Assembly (NCBI GenBank): GCA_028386065.3
Contig: JAKUCV010005769.1
Span: 3,830-67,829 of the forward strand
DNA from: Turnera subulata
Lineage: Eukaryota; Streptophyta; Magnoliopsida; Malpighiales; Passifloraceae
Reading direction: 5' to 3'
Length of the DNA: 64,000 bases
The notes below the pieces were generated by a model, which saw only the letters and a list, made by a program, of their open reading frames with translations, was not told the DNA's origin and made no database searches. Both the position numbers and the translations under genes were made by a program. Of the stretch, positions 23,212-33,948 are shown piece after piece. Each line of letters opens with the position of its first letter. The first letter of the stretch is position 1.

Positions 23212-25638
23212 ATGATCAGGACAAGAAGTAAGGGACCACCTTTACCACTTGATCCTGAAATTGAGAAGACGTGCAAGCTTCTCCGAAAACTACGCTTGGA
23301 GAAGAGAGCTGAAGAAGAAGAAACAGACTCATCAGAAGAAGATATGGGAGACAACACTATGAGGGGCAACAACATACCTCCTCGTGTTGAGGGCAATGAA
23401 GTTCCTCTTAGAGGAGGAGTAGATGGGCAAGTTGATCCTCCTGGCAATGCAGCAAATCAGAGGGCGCAACTACGAGACTTTATCATCCCAAGGCCTGACA
23501 TCTTGCAACCAAGTATTGTTCGCCCAGCTATTCAAGCGAACAACTTTGAACTCAAGCCTGCTCTGATCAGTATGGTACAAGGATCACAGTTTAGTGGATC
23601 AGCCTTGGATGACCCCAATACGCATCTTCAAAGTTTCCTAGAAATATGTGATACTTTGAAGATGAATGGAGTGACCACTGATGCCATCCACCTTCGCCTA
23701 TTTCCATTCTCTCTTCGGGATAAAGCAAAGGCATGGTTAAATTCTTTTCCAGCTGGAACCTTTCAGACATGGGAAGCCTTGTCACAAGCCTTTCTATCAA
23801 AATTCTTCCCACCAAGCAAGGCAATCAAACTCAGAAATGAGATTTTAACCTTTGCTCAGAAGGATGGTGAATCTCTATATGATGGATGGGAACGGTACAA
23901 AGACTTGCTCCGAAGGTGCCCACATCATGGTCTGTCAGACTGGATGGTGCTAGAAACATTCTATGACAACATAAGTGAGTCAATCAGGGGAACTATAGAT
24001 GCTGCAGCAGGAGGAGCAATAATAACAATGCCAATCGAAGAAGCCTTCGAGCTTTTAGACCGAATGTCAGCTAACACTTTCCAATGGCCAATTGAAAGAC
24101 TGCCCATGAAGAAGGCCGCTGGAGTTTTGGAGCTAGAGGCTGTAAATTTGTTGCACTCAAAGGTGGATTATCTTTTGCACAGCCTGGGAGGAAAGGCAAC
24201 ACAGGGACCGTGTGAAAATTTTGGGGCTGCTCATGCAAACTCTGCTTGCCCCAACCAGAATGAAAGTACTTGGGGTGGTCAACAAGGCAGTAGTAGAGGA
24301 CCTCCAAATGTTCCTCGAAGAAGACCTAATCCTTTGCCTCAACAATCAACTCCACAGCCACAAAGAAATGACATGCAATTATTTATGTATACATTAATGG
24401 AAAGTCATCGCCAACAGATGGAGGCTCAACGTCTACAATTGGAGTTCCAGCAAAGACAAACAGAGCTAATAGCTAATCTAAACTCTGAGATTAGCCAACT
24501 GAAGACGCAACTTGCTGGGAGCAAGAACAAGTTGCCTGGGCATACTGAAGTAAATCCTAAGAAGCAATGTTGTGCAATAACACTGCGTAGTGGAAATCAG
24601 TATGAGATGATTGCACCAACTAAGCACAAGAAGTCTGTGCAAGAAGATAAAAAGGAGCAACACAGCCAGGCTGAGCAAGAGAAGGACTCTGAAGAAGCAC
24701 AACCAAAGAAAGAAGAAGAGGTGAAGCCATATGTTCCCCCTATTCCCTTTCCTGGAAGATTGAAAAAAGCCAAACATGATCAACAATTTGGCAAATTCTT
24801 AGAGGTGCTTAAGAAATTGTATGTGAATATTCCATTCACAGAAGTCCTTTCTGAAATGCCTGCTTATGCCAAATTCTTGAAAGAGATCTTGTCAAGGAAG
24901 AGAAGTCTAGAGGAGATCGAAACTATAGCATTAACTGAGGAATGTAGTGCTATTATCCAAAATAAGCACATTCCAAAGTTAGTAGATCCTGAGAGTTTCT
25001 CAATCCCTTGTAACATCGGCAAGATTAGCATCAAAAGGGCGTTGTGCGATTTGGGAGCAAGTGTTAGTGTCATTCCACTATCCATAGTTAAGAAGCTGAA
25101 TATGGGGGATATAAAGTCAACTTCGATCTCACTGCAGCTGGCAGATCGTTCGATCAAACGTCCTGTTGGTATCCTTGAAGATGTCCTTGTGCAAGTTGGA
25201 AAGTTCTTCATCCCGGTGTACTTTGTTGTCCTCGATGTGAAAGAGGATACTAAAACGCAAATTATTTTGGGACGTCCATTTTTGGCAACTGCAGGAGCAA
25301 TAATTGATGTTCAAAATGGGAAGTTAACCTTCAATATTGGAACTGAAATAGTCAGCTTTGACGTTTTACAAGCACAGAAAAAAGACTTTTCAGGTCATTC
25401 GTGCTATTGTCTTGAAGTGATTGACGAAGCACGAAAACAATCTTCTTCGCAGAAAGACCTTATGGATCCCATTTTGGCATGCACAACCAGTAGTAGAACC
25501 GCAAAGGATCGAAATGCTGCAGAAGTTTCTTGTGCCCTTCAATTGGAAGTCTTATCTCCTACCACAAGAGGCAAAGGGAAGAATTTTAAAGCTTCAAAAT
25601 CTATGCAAAATCTGCAGCCTCTCCTTGATCCACAGTAG
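23212..25638 (+). CDS. Athila-type Gag-protease polyprotein (808 aa, intact ORF)
   Basis: Starts about 120 nt after the 5' LTR with MIRTRSKGPPLP. Residues about 85-290 form a Retrotrans_gag domain: FELKPALISMVQ, DPNTHLQSFLEICDTLKMNG, LRLFPFSLRDKAKAWLNSFP and LSKFFPPSKAIKLRNEI are hallmark Athila/Tat Gag motifs. A Q-rich coiled region follows (about 380-435), then a K/E-rich linker. Residues about 605-720 resemble a retropepsin: CDLGASVSVIPLSI (DLGAS taking the place of DSGA/DTGA) and IILGRPFLATAGAIIDV. No zinc knuckle was noticed. The ORF is uninterrupted while its copia host is full of stops, so this is a younger insertion or a frame under recent selection. It would form virus-like particles only; the element lacks RT and integrase. 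Confidence 0.85.
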   Translation: MIRTRSKGPPLPLDPEIEKTCKLLRKLRLEKRAEEEETDSSEEDMGDNTMRGNNIPPRVEGNEVPLRGGVDGQVDPPGNAANQRAQLRDFIIPRPDILQPSIVRPAIQANNFELKPALISMVQGSQFSGSALDDPNTHLQSFLEICDTLKMNGVTTDAIHLRLFPFSLRDKAKAWLNSFPAGTFQTWEALSQAFLSKFFPPSKAIKLRNEILTFAQKDGESLYDGWERYKDLLRRCPHHGLSDWMVLETFYDNISESIRGTIDAAAGGAIITMPIEEAFELLDRMSANTFQWPIERLPMKKAAGVLELEAVNLLHSKVDYLLHSLGGKATQGPCENFGAAHANSACPNQNESTWGGQQGSSRGPPNVPRRRPNPLPQQSTPQPQRNDMQLFMYTLMESHRQQMEAQRLQLEFQQRQTELIANLNSEISQLKTQLAGSKNKLPGHTEVNPKKQCCAITLRSGNQYEMIAPTKHKKSVQEDKKEQHSQAEQEKDSEEAQPKKEEEVKPYVPPIPFPGRLKKAKHDQQFGKFLEVLKKLYVNIPFTEVLSEMPAYAKFLKEILSRKRSLEEIETIALTEECSAIIQNKHIPKLVDPESFSIPCNIGKISIKRALCDLGASVSVIPLSIVKKLNMGDIKSTSISLQLADRSIKRPVGILEDVLVQVGKFFIPVYFVVLDVKEDTKTQIILGRPFLATAGAIIDVQNGKLTFNIGTEIVSFDVLQAQKKDFSGHSCYCLEVIDEARKQSSSQKDLMDPILACTTSSRTAKDRNAAEVSCALQLEVLSPTTRGKGKNFKASKSMQNLQPLLDPQ

Positions 25639-27189
25639 GATGGTGAGTGTGGGGTCCAGCTACAAGACGTAAAAGAAGCGCTGTGTGGGAGGCAACCCAT
25701 ATTTCCTGTTTGTATGTTCTACATGCAAATTGAAGGCAACAACGATGGTATTTCTGCCGGAGTTTGCAGTACACATCCAGACTGTGTAGGCACAAACAGG
25801 TTCTTCGTATCTTTTTTTTATGCTTTCATTTCGTAGATTCTTGGTCAGTGAGGACACTGTCCAAAATAAGTTTGGGGGTGCATGTTCACTTTTTCGTTTT
25901 TTCCTCATTTTAATTTTTCGTTTTACTTTTTCATTTTTATTTTCTTTTATTGCAAATAATTTAGGCCCTAACTTTAGTTTTTGGCTTTTACTTTCTCACT
26001 TCTTGAATTTTGCTGACAATTGGAATATTGATGTATCAGGATATACCACTTTTGCTTCAAAATTTAATTGTGCCAACTTGATATATTCCTCTTTCTTTGC
26101 CTTAAATATGTTGGAAACAACTTTAATAACGCGTAGCCATATGATTAGTTCTGCCTATTACACCTCTGCTTTTCTAACTCTTTTTGACGTTATCTTTAAT
26201 CTTAGAACAGAATCACTGGACCAATCAAGGCGAAATTTGGCATAGGACATTTGATAAACGGATGTGATAAAGGCATTTTTTTCTTTCACCTACTTCACTT
26301 TTCTATAAACACTTACTAACCTTTATTTTATTTTTCCATTGTCACAATTTTTGGGCCTTTTCACGATAGCCAATATTTCTTTCATACCCGCACAGCTACC
26401 TTACGCCCATTGAGCCCACCTTGGCTATCGTTTATTTTTCTTTTTAAACTAACCCTTTTTGTCACTTTGAGAAAATTCATTATTTGTTCAGTCAAATTTT
26501 TGAAGGAATTCTGGCGATCGGCTCACAAAGCACAACGCGCTTATATGATTTTCCGTCTATTGTGCTTTAGGATGGACTTTTGAAGATGAAGGTAGTTTGG
26601 GAAGTTTAGCTAAAAATAAAAAGAAAAAAAAAGCAACAAAATGAAAACCACTCCCCAAAAAGGGTTTTCACAAAAAAAAAAACAACTTAAAAAAAAAACA
26701 AACAAAAAGAAGAAACCTCAGTATAACTTCCCTATGCATCCTTTCCTAATAAACAGAGCACAACCTCCTTATGCAGTTTGAGCTAATCCCTGAAGATGTT
26801 TACCAGCATATAAACTGATATGATGAATTTTTCTTGAGTGACATTTTTGTTTAGCCTTTTTCCTTTTCTTTTTAGCCCTAACCTAGCCCCATTACAACCG
26901 TACGCAAAGTCCTTTTGATCCAATTTGAAAAGTGTCCTATTTATTAGTGGAGATTGGAAAAGTGATTCTGCTTATGAGATTTATTTTTCTATTTAAAAAC
27001 TCAAAATAATCTTTTCAGGTGTTAGTAGGCGGAATATGATCTATCTGGTTATGCATCGTTAGATTTTGGGACTGACATGTTTTTGGTATTTGATTTGAGG
27101 AATAGGTTGGGTTGGCACCCTTTTTACTACTTGCACGACTATCCTGTGCATTTCTATTTTCAGTTTCAGTTGACTTGAGAAGTGAGGCT
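25639..27189 (+). other. Non-coding 3' region of Athila-like element
   Basis: No coding domain was recognised. The polypurine-like string aagtttgggggtgc at about 25868-25881 resembles the true tract next to the 3' LTR, so it may be a duplicated or relic tract. T-rich and A-rich runs lie near 25890-26010 and 26610-26720. Autonomous Athila elements carry RT-RH-INT upstream of such a region. Confidence 0.55.
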
Positions 27190-30156
27190 TGTAACGCCCC
27201 GAATTTTCATAATTTGATTTTTCGGAATTTTTGAAATTTTTATTCCAATTTTTCCCTTGAGGAATTTCCGGATTTTTGGACAAGGGAATAAATTATTTTA
27301 CCTTGGATATATCAGAATTAATTCGAGGGTATGACGGGTTCGGCTTTCGTTGGAGTTAAATCGGGTTTCGGAGTTGAGAATTAAACCTAGATGTGGTTTC
27401 ACCGAAACTACGTCGTTTTGGTAACTGTTTAAAAAAAATAGGGGCGCGTTGACCAGGCAGGGGGTTGACCGCGCCTAAGCGGACGACGGGTCGTCTACTA
27501 GGGCAGCCAACCCTAGCCCGATCCTTTCTCTTTTTCCTTCTCTTCTTCCCTTTTCTCCTCCTTTTCTTTTTTTCGTTTTCGGCCGCCGCTTCCACCTTCT
27601 TCTCCCTTCTCCTCTCATCTTCTCTCTCTCTTTTCTCTCCCTCTTTCCCCTCTCGCCATCGTCCACACCTCAACCTCCTGTTCTCCACGCCCCTCTTCTT
27701 CCTTTCCTTCAAGTCGCCGCCGCCACCATCGCGGGTTGCAGAGGAGGCCGAGGCGAGGGCGGGCTTGTGCGAGATCGACGAGGCCACCTGCGTGTGGAGT
27801 CCTCGTCTTCTTCATGTGACGCGCTGGTGGGTTGTGCCTCCGAGCGGTGCGGTGGTGAGCTCGAGGCCAGACCGGTGCCGGCAGCGAGGAGTTGATTCCA
27901 GTAAGCGCCCTGCAGCCGCTCTTCCCCTCAAATTATTTTGTTTTTGTTTTGTTTTTGGTGGTGGTGACGAATCGGGGTAGTTTTGATGGTTGATTTTTCG
28001 AGCAGGAGATTGCTTTGCTGGACGAGATTGGAGTTACTATCGTTCAGCGTATTCGTGCAGGTTGTGTGGTGCACGGGCGAGCTCTGTTCCGGTAAGGGGT
28101 TCTGTGTTCTTTTTCTTCTTTCTTTTGCGTTGATGATGTAGTTGATGGGTTGTGGGGTGTTGACGTGGGATGATGTTTTTTCGTTTCTGGCAGTGGAGGG
28201 TTGTTTTTCAGTTCTGGGCAGAATCAATTCAGGGACGAGGAGGATTTGTGTTTCCGGTTGTGTGTGATTGTTCTGGTATGTGGGAATTTCCGGCGAGGTT
28301 GACCGGAATCCGGCGAAGGCTCGGGAATTTTCCAGTGAGGCTCGGGAATTTTCCAGCGAGGCTCGGGAATTTTCCGGCGAGGCTCGGGTTTTTGTTCCGG
28401 CACTTAACGGTATTATTTGGTTGTGTAATTTGTATTCATTCATGACATGTACTAATAATTCGGAATTGGGTTATGTACTTAACTGTGTTTAGTGGAAACC
28501 GAGAGTGTGAGTAGTATGAGGCCGGTAATTTACCGACACGGGTAGAACCATAGGCCGGGAATCTTTGGGCTCGGGTGACCATGGATTTAAGTAACGGGCT
28601 TCGAGCCCAATTTCATACTTGGTTAACTAAGGACTTAAGGAAGTGGGCCTTAGGCCCGGAAATTGAATTTGGTCTTAGATTGGACTTTAGGCCGGAAACC
28701 GTTAAGAACATAATGAGTGGGCCATAGGCCCGGAAACTACTCTTGGACTTAGATGGGCTTAAGCCCGGTGAACCTTAGGTCCCGATACTCGGAGTTTTGG
28801 TGAGAGAACATTATGTCGGGTTTAGACCCGGGAATTTCATAATTGGCTAACTAGAGACGGGTTTAACTCAGTTGAGCATTATAGTTACATGCATGCACGT
28901 TTTTATTGTAATTGTCTGTAATTTGTTGTGTGTGCCGATATTCAGGCACGGGTAATACCTCGGGAGCTGGAGGATCTGTTCTGGGAAAGTTTCCACAGGA
29001 CAATCGTCGCTGAGGTGACTTTATACGTCTTTTTATGTTTGTATGCATGAGCTTATTGGATTGGTTTGTTGAGTTGCATGCCTGTTTGCTAACATGCTGT
29101 GATCTGTATTGTGTGCCTAAGTGTACCTTTTGCTTATGAGCTGGATATTTGGATTGCTATGGATTATAACATGTGGTGTGATTCTAGGTGTTTTGTGTGA
29201 TGTATTGTGGGTCGGAGATCCGGTTATCTGATTGAGTTGTTTTATCACACAACCCTGTTAAATCACAATCTCTTGGCACACATGAACTCATAATTTGTGA
29301 ATAAGAATAATGTACAGTAGAAGTTAGGCTACTGTGTGCTGATGACCGGTTGGTTCGAGCGGGAAGTGATACCCCTCGGGTTTGCATGCGGGATAGCATG
29401 TGATATGCGGATTTGCATATATGGATATGTTTGGGCTTCGTGCCTGGTTTTATTTGGGCTTATGCCTGGTTGTCTCATGAGACGGGACCGAGCTCGACGC
29501 ACACAGTAGGGGGCCCTGAATAATAAATTATAATAAGAAAACTTAACACACAACAGATGGAGAATAATGAACTGTTTGCTTGAATGTCTTGGCATGTTAG
29601 TACTGGTTGTTGTATGTTGCTTACTTGTCTTGTTGCTCTTCTTTCCTTTCGGACTTGTTCTGCACACCTTCATAATTAGATTTATACTGCTCACTGAGTA
29701 GGCGACTCACATAATCGCCAACGTTGTTTTTCAGACTCATAGATAGTGTGCCGTCTCTTTCTTCTTTTCCCGGAGTACGGACGTGGATATCCCAGCAGGT
29801 AGCTGTGCTTCATTTCCCGGTTGGATCCATAGAGCCGGCATGCATATCATATACTTTTGTTATTTTATATTTTATCTTAACTTTCGCTGCATTGGGTTTA
29901 TTTGAGATGTCACTATTGATTTTGATTACATTATCGGCGGGTTGCCGGGATTTGATATTAATGATGTTTCGGCAGGATGCCGGGTTGTCTTGTGGCTTGT
30001 TAAGCCGGATTGTTTTGTTCTTTATGACATCTCGTTTTATTAAAAATTTTGGATAATGTTTTTGATATTGGATTTCGTGTCCCGGGTTTCAGGGATATTT
30101 TGGTAATTTCCTTGTGTTTAAGTATTTTATTGCAAAATTGGGACACGGGCGTCTCA
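27190..30156 (+). mobile_element. Solo LTR, long-LTR gypsy-type family (3.0 kb)
   Basis: Begins tgtaacgccccgaattttc and ends gacacgggcgtctca. The TSD aggct is perfect (27185-27189 and 30157-30161). It contains a pyrimidine-rich tract (about 27510-27720) and four tandem phrases of gctcgggaattttccrg (28318-28392). The start matches the LTR at 61657 closely, so they are the same family. The GC-rich reading frame at 27465-27980 is low-complexity and is not called a gene. A solo LTR is inferred because no internal repeat of the ends was seen. Confidence 0.8.
28310..28400 (+). repeat. Tandem ~22-bp repeats gctcgggaattttccrgyga
   Basis: Three to four near-identical units lie within the solo LTR. 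Related phrases occur in the other long LTRs (14400-14460 reversed, 54075-54120, 63780-63835), marking a common family trait. Confidence 0.75.
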
Positions 30157-30216
30157 AGGCTTTTCACCCTTGTCCTTAATTTTCAATGATTTTTGCTTAG
30201 GGACAAGCAAAGATTC

Positions 30217-30230
30217 AAGTTTGGGGGTGT
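30217..30230 (+). promoter_or_regulatory. Polypurine tract of Athila-like element
   Basis: aagtttgggggtgt abuts the 3' LTR. It is typical of Athila/Tat-type elements, where it primes plus-strand DNA synthesis. Confidence 0.75.
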
Positions 30231-31669
30231 TGATGTGTATGAATTATACACACACTTTGGGCCTTTAGTTTATAGATTTGGGCTTTGTTTTATTAAATTA
30301 TTATTTATTTAGTTAGTTTTTCATTTAGTTTTGATTTATTAAACTCTTCTTTTAGCTTTTGATGATTTCAGATTTAAATTGAAAGGATTTGGAAGATTTG
30401 GATAGATTCTGGAAGATAGAGATAAGAAAATTAATTATCCTGGATAAGATTTGAAGATAATATGTGGATTTATCCTCCTATGCGCAACCTGCCTGTGCGG
30501 AGCATTTTCAGCTGTGCAGAAGTTCACATTTCCATTATCCAAGATTATCTTCCAAGGATATTTTGAAGATATTGTTTGAATTTGAATTAGGATTATTTAT
30601 TTGTTATTTATCCATGTAATTAAATTCAATAAATTCAAAAGGTTTGTTTTTGAATTTAATTAGATTAGATCCTAGTTTTGAATTCAAAAGAGAGAAATCC
30701 TAACCATCCTTTCCTAGCCTATAAATACCTAGGCATTCTATGAGGAAAGGACACACTTCACACTCTCTCATTCTCTCATTCTTCCATTCTCTCTCAAATT
30801 CAAGAGGAGTTCTTCATCAGTTCTTCAAAGAAGAGGAAGGAAATTCAGCTTAGGAGCTTAGTTCAAGTTTGTCTTCAAGTTTGATTCTTGTAACTACTTG
30901 TTCAATGCCTACAATGAAATTCATGAGTATTTTCTTCTCTCTTGCTATGTTGTGCTAAGTCTTTAAAGTCTAGGAATTAGGGGAGGTAGCTTGTCTATTC
31001 TATGATACATATGTTTTAATAAATTGCTTCTAATTCCTGAATATTCTATTGTTTATTGATTCAATCCTAGGGCACTTAACTATGCTATTTAACTGGCCAT
31101 TAGATAGTATAAATTCTAGGTAGAAGATTGTTAAGTGACAGTGTCAATTGACTTCTGGAATTGCATAGGTTGAACACTAGAAACTTGCCTTGAGGAAGGA
31201 TGACCTTCTAGTGAAGAATATTTGCTTAGGTTGATTGTGCATTAATGCCTTAGTTATTTCTTCGCTAGTGAACACGAAGTTGAGATAGCTAAGTAGGGTT
31301 TAAGTCTCGCCACAAGAGTGAGTTATTTATTCTGCAATATTCAACTCATCTTTCAATGAACTTAGGAAATTCAGGAGCAAGGTCAATTTATAGTTGCATA
31401 GTCTGCTTATGCATGCTAGCTGCATGATCTATCTGTGCATGATTTTAAAGTAAAGCGTCAAGAATAGGCAAGTGAGCCCCCAAAGTCCTAGACAACTTTT
31501 GAATATTGAGAATCCATCTTTTATTATTTCAGTTATTTACTTTCTTACTCAAAATCCAATCTTTATTTGCTTAGACGATCACAAGTTATTAAGCGATTAG
31601 TAATTAACCTGGTTCCAGAGGATGACCTTGATTGCTACAACTATCTGTGCACTTGCAGATTAACGTTCA
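30231..31669 (+). repeat. Athila-like 3' LTR
   Basis: 1439 bp. It is the fuller of the two LTRs, with a ~145-bp segment (about 30807-30955) missing from the 5' copy. Confidence 0.88.
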
Positions 31670-32640
31670 ATGCCTATATTTTTATGGATCCAAAAGTCAT
31701 GACATATACATGAAGATCCCTGAAGGATCCAAGTTGCCTGAAGCAACGAATTCCTGGGGATATACAAAATTAAGTTGGTCTTCGTATGATTTGAACCAAT
31801 TTGGGTATTTATAATGATTCTTGCATATATGCTCTATGTGTTTTACTTAATTAGTTCATGTGTGAAATAATTATTATCGTTATTGACAATTAATGATTTA
31901 GATATTATTATTGATCTAAATATTATTGGAACTCCTGAAGAAGATTCCAAATGCCGTGCTATGTTTCAAGAAAGAATTTAAGATGAAAAAATCTCATAAA
32001 AGAATTAGATTGGTCCTGAAGTACCCTATCAAAGTGCAATTTATTTTGCTGGCAATATAAAGCCTGAAGTTTTGCCATAAACTTGTTAGCAAAATATCAC
32101 TTTGCTCTAATTTTCATAAAGCCTGAAGCTCTCCATTATCTTGAAGTATAATAGACATGTAATTATTTTAACCTTGTGAGTCCAAGAAGAATACAGTTTG
32201 TTTTGGAGATGCAGATCATTTATTTGATCCACATAAAGCGCAAGCTGATACCTAAAGTATCATGGCAAGCACAAAACAGAGTATCGTTGCTACCACTTCA
32301 AATAATGCAGAAATACACGAAGCCAGTTGAGACTGTGCTTAGCTAAGTTTGATGATGCCGCATACTCATGATTCATATAGCAAGGATGATGTTCAAATGA
32401 CGATTCATGAAGATAATACTGCCTACAATGCAAATGTCACCAAAGGACGACAAAGAAGAATGACATGCGATGACATCAAGAAATCAAGAGATGCCGATAT
32501 GAGGGGGAGTAGAATACGCTCTGCATTCTTTTTCCCTTCACCAAGTTTTTATCCCACTGGGTTTTTCTTGGTAAGGTTTTTAATGAGGCAGTTATTCCCA
32601 AGCGTATTCTATCTAAGGAGCAATGACATTCAAGGGGGAG
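31670..32640 (+). pseudogene. Copia RT/RNase H remnant, C-terminal part
   Basis: Resumes the copia polyprotein after the Athila-like insertion, with YFYGSKSHDIYMKIPEGSKLPEA (matching the YLYGSLDxDIYMKIPEGF region of copia RT; shown in parts). It then decays into stop-filled fragments with copia-like phrases such as IHEDNTAYNANVTKG in the RNase H region. It ends in the polypurine tract aagggggag just before the 3' LTR. Confidence 0.7.
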
Positions 32641-33146
32641 TGTTGTAAATAAATTATGGTGAATGTCATTGTTACCATCTAGTAAAACTCAATTTTACCG
32701 TATCCAAATTTACCCCCGGTAAATATTTTACCCCTCACCTAACATCCACTTGGATTTATCTCTTTGGCCATTTACCCTCCATAATTCCATTTTGTCATAA
32801 TCTTAATGTCATCTTCCTTTACCTAATATCCTTTTGTTTTTACCTTATTAAATTAATCATATTCATTTGTTTTTATCTTCTCATTTTCATCTATAAATAT
32901 CCCTTCATTTTCATACACATATATACCTTCTTCTCCCACCATAAACTTACTCTCTTCTCATTTCCATACACCATAAACCTCTCTTTTTAATCTTCCCATC
33001 TTATTTTAATCACTCTCTATTATTATTATTATCAAAGTTGTATTATTACCATTAAAATTGTATTACTACTATCAAAGTTGTATTGTCACTTTGATCAAGC
33101 TTGTATTATTCTATTAATGAGTTAATTTCATCCCCATTTTATAACA
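32641..33146 (+). repeat. Copia 3' LTR
   Basis: 506 bp, partner of 15874-16380, followed by the TSD gagat. Confidence 0.88.
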
Positions 33147-33181
33147 GAGATATACAAAAAGGTGTTTAACCCAAAAATATT

Positions 33182-33948
33182 TATGCCTTGTATCTGGTGG
33201 ATATGGAATGGTTAATTGGCCAATGTGTTTGGGGCCTTTCCTATCCGATCCGATCCTATCGTCCAGGATAAGCCAAAGAAAGTTAGTTTACGCAGCTCCA
33301 GAACCAAACGCACGCAGCTTCCCCTAGTCACCCATCCAACGCTTGCTTGCTTGATCTCTCTCTTCCTCCTCTTGTCTCTGGTGGGCAGGTGTTCTTAATT
33401 AACCCCTTTTGGGTCTCCCCCAATACAATACTACTTGAAAGTTATTTCTTTTGCGGATGGTTCGATTACGTGTTTCTCCTGTTGGATTTATCATTTTTTT
33501 TTTCATTCAAAATTGTGCTGTACTTGTTATAAAAAAATTGCTCGAAAAATTTTTAGGGATTGCTTGTTAATTGCCCTTTTTTGTTTTAGGGTTTGCTTGG
33601 TAATTGCTTTTTTTTTTTTGTGATGAGCACCTTAGGATGTGGCAGTGTTGGTTTGGTTGGATCATGATTCTACAGCCAAAATCTAATCTAATCTAATCAA
33701 TCCTTTGGTTTTCAAAACCAAAATATCAAATAATAGATTGATGTACTTCAATTTCCTCTCTTTACATCCGTTTCTCAATCTCTGGAGCTCTTTTCTCCCC
33801 TTTACAGTTTACAGAATTTGGTTTTCAAAACCAAAATATCAAATAATAGATTGATGTACTTCATTTTCCTCTCTTTACATCCGTTTCTCAATCTCTGAAG
33901 CTACATCTTTCCCTTTTCTCCTTTACAGTTTACAGAATTTGCCCGAGA
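33182..33948 (+). promoter_or_regulatory. Upstream/leader region of the coiled-coil gene
   Basis: Host sequence resumes after the MITE TSD. Repeated gatccgatcc and tatcc motifs occur at 33238-33270. A possible leader exon ends at gtgggcag before gtgttc (about 33389). If so, a 5' UTR intron would run to one of two ctttacag acceptors near 33807 or 33928. The exon structure is inferred, not shown. Confidence 0.4.
33704..33940 (+). repeat. Tandem duplication next to a start codon
   Basis: About 113 bp (33704-33816) is repeated immediately as 33817-33940, with one ~8-bp difference and a few substitutions. Each copy runs from tttggttttcaaaacca to ctttacagtttacagaattt. The pyrimidine-rich end followed by ttacag resembles a 3' splice site, so the duplication may have doubled an acceptor directly upstream of the ATG at 33949. 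Confidence 0.85.

Larger units (their letters stand above)
21801..31669 (+). mobile_element. Athila-like non-autonomous gypsy element (Gag-PR only)
   Basis: The LTRs are 21801-23088 (1288 bp) and 30231-31669 (1439 bp), starting tgatgtgtatgaattata and ending cgttca. They differ by about 2 percent plus one ~145-bp indel. The flanks atgca (21796-21800) and atgcc (31670-31674) match at 4 of 5. The primer-binding site tggcgccgttgccgggga (23095-23112) is complementary to the 3' end of plant tRNA-Asp, as in Athila elements. The polypurine tract aagtttgggggtgt ends at 30230. Between these lie one 808-aa Gag-protease ORF and about 1.6 kb of non-coding DNA. No RT, RNase H or integrase was seen. Removing the inner solo LTR gives a 6.9-kb element that would need proteins from a relative. 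Confidence 0.88.
15874..33146 (+). mobile_element. Ty1/copia retrotransposon, degenerate, with nested insertions
   Basis: The LTRs are 15874-16380 and 32641-33146 (507 and 506 bp), both starting tgttgtaaataaattatgg and ending taacaaca/tataaca-like in CA. The TSD gagat is perfect (15869-15873 and 33147-33151). A primer-binding-like site, cgttatcagcaagag, abuts the 5' LTR at 16381, and a polypurine tract (aagggggag, 32632-32640) abuts the 3' LTR. Internal order is Gag remnant, palindrome-rich region, integrase remnant, then reverse transcriptase, which is the copia order. All coding parts carry multiple stops and frameshifts. The LTRs differ at a few percent of positions by eye. The inner insertions are 17950-19547 and 21801-31669. 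Confidence 0.88.
10835..33172. mobile_element. Mutator-like foldback MITE, split by later insertions
   Basis: The surviving pieces are 10835-11244, 15848-15873 and 33147-33172. The left end (gggttaagcacttttt) pairs with the reverse complement of the right end (gggttaaacacctttttg). Both arms continue with cagtttttcttttgtcc and gatcgtataccc motifs. The long arms cover about 10835-11014 and 11096-11244 plus the displaced pieces, around an 80-bp loop. The flanks are 9-bp direct repeats: aaagatatt (10826-10834) and aaaaatatt (33173-33181), 8 of 9 matching. A 9-bp TSD with long inverted arms is typical of Mutator-like elements. There is no transposase. Rejoining the three pieces across two independently defined insertions recovers the inverted repeat, which is strong internal evidence for the reconstruction. 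Confidence 0.75.

Noticed and set aside
27465..27980. 171-aa frame in a GC-rich tract
   Set aside because: It falls in the pyrimidine tract of a solo LTR. The protein is serine/phenylalanine/leucine-rich from CT repeats, and equivalent frames appear on both strands.
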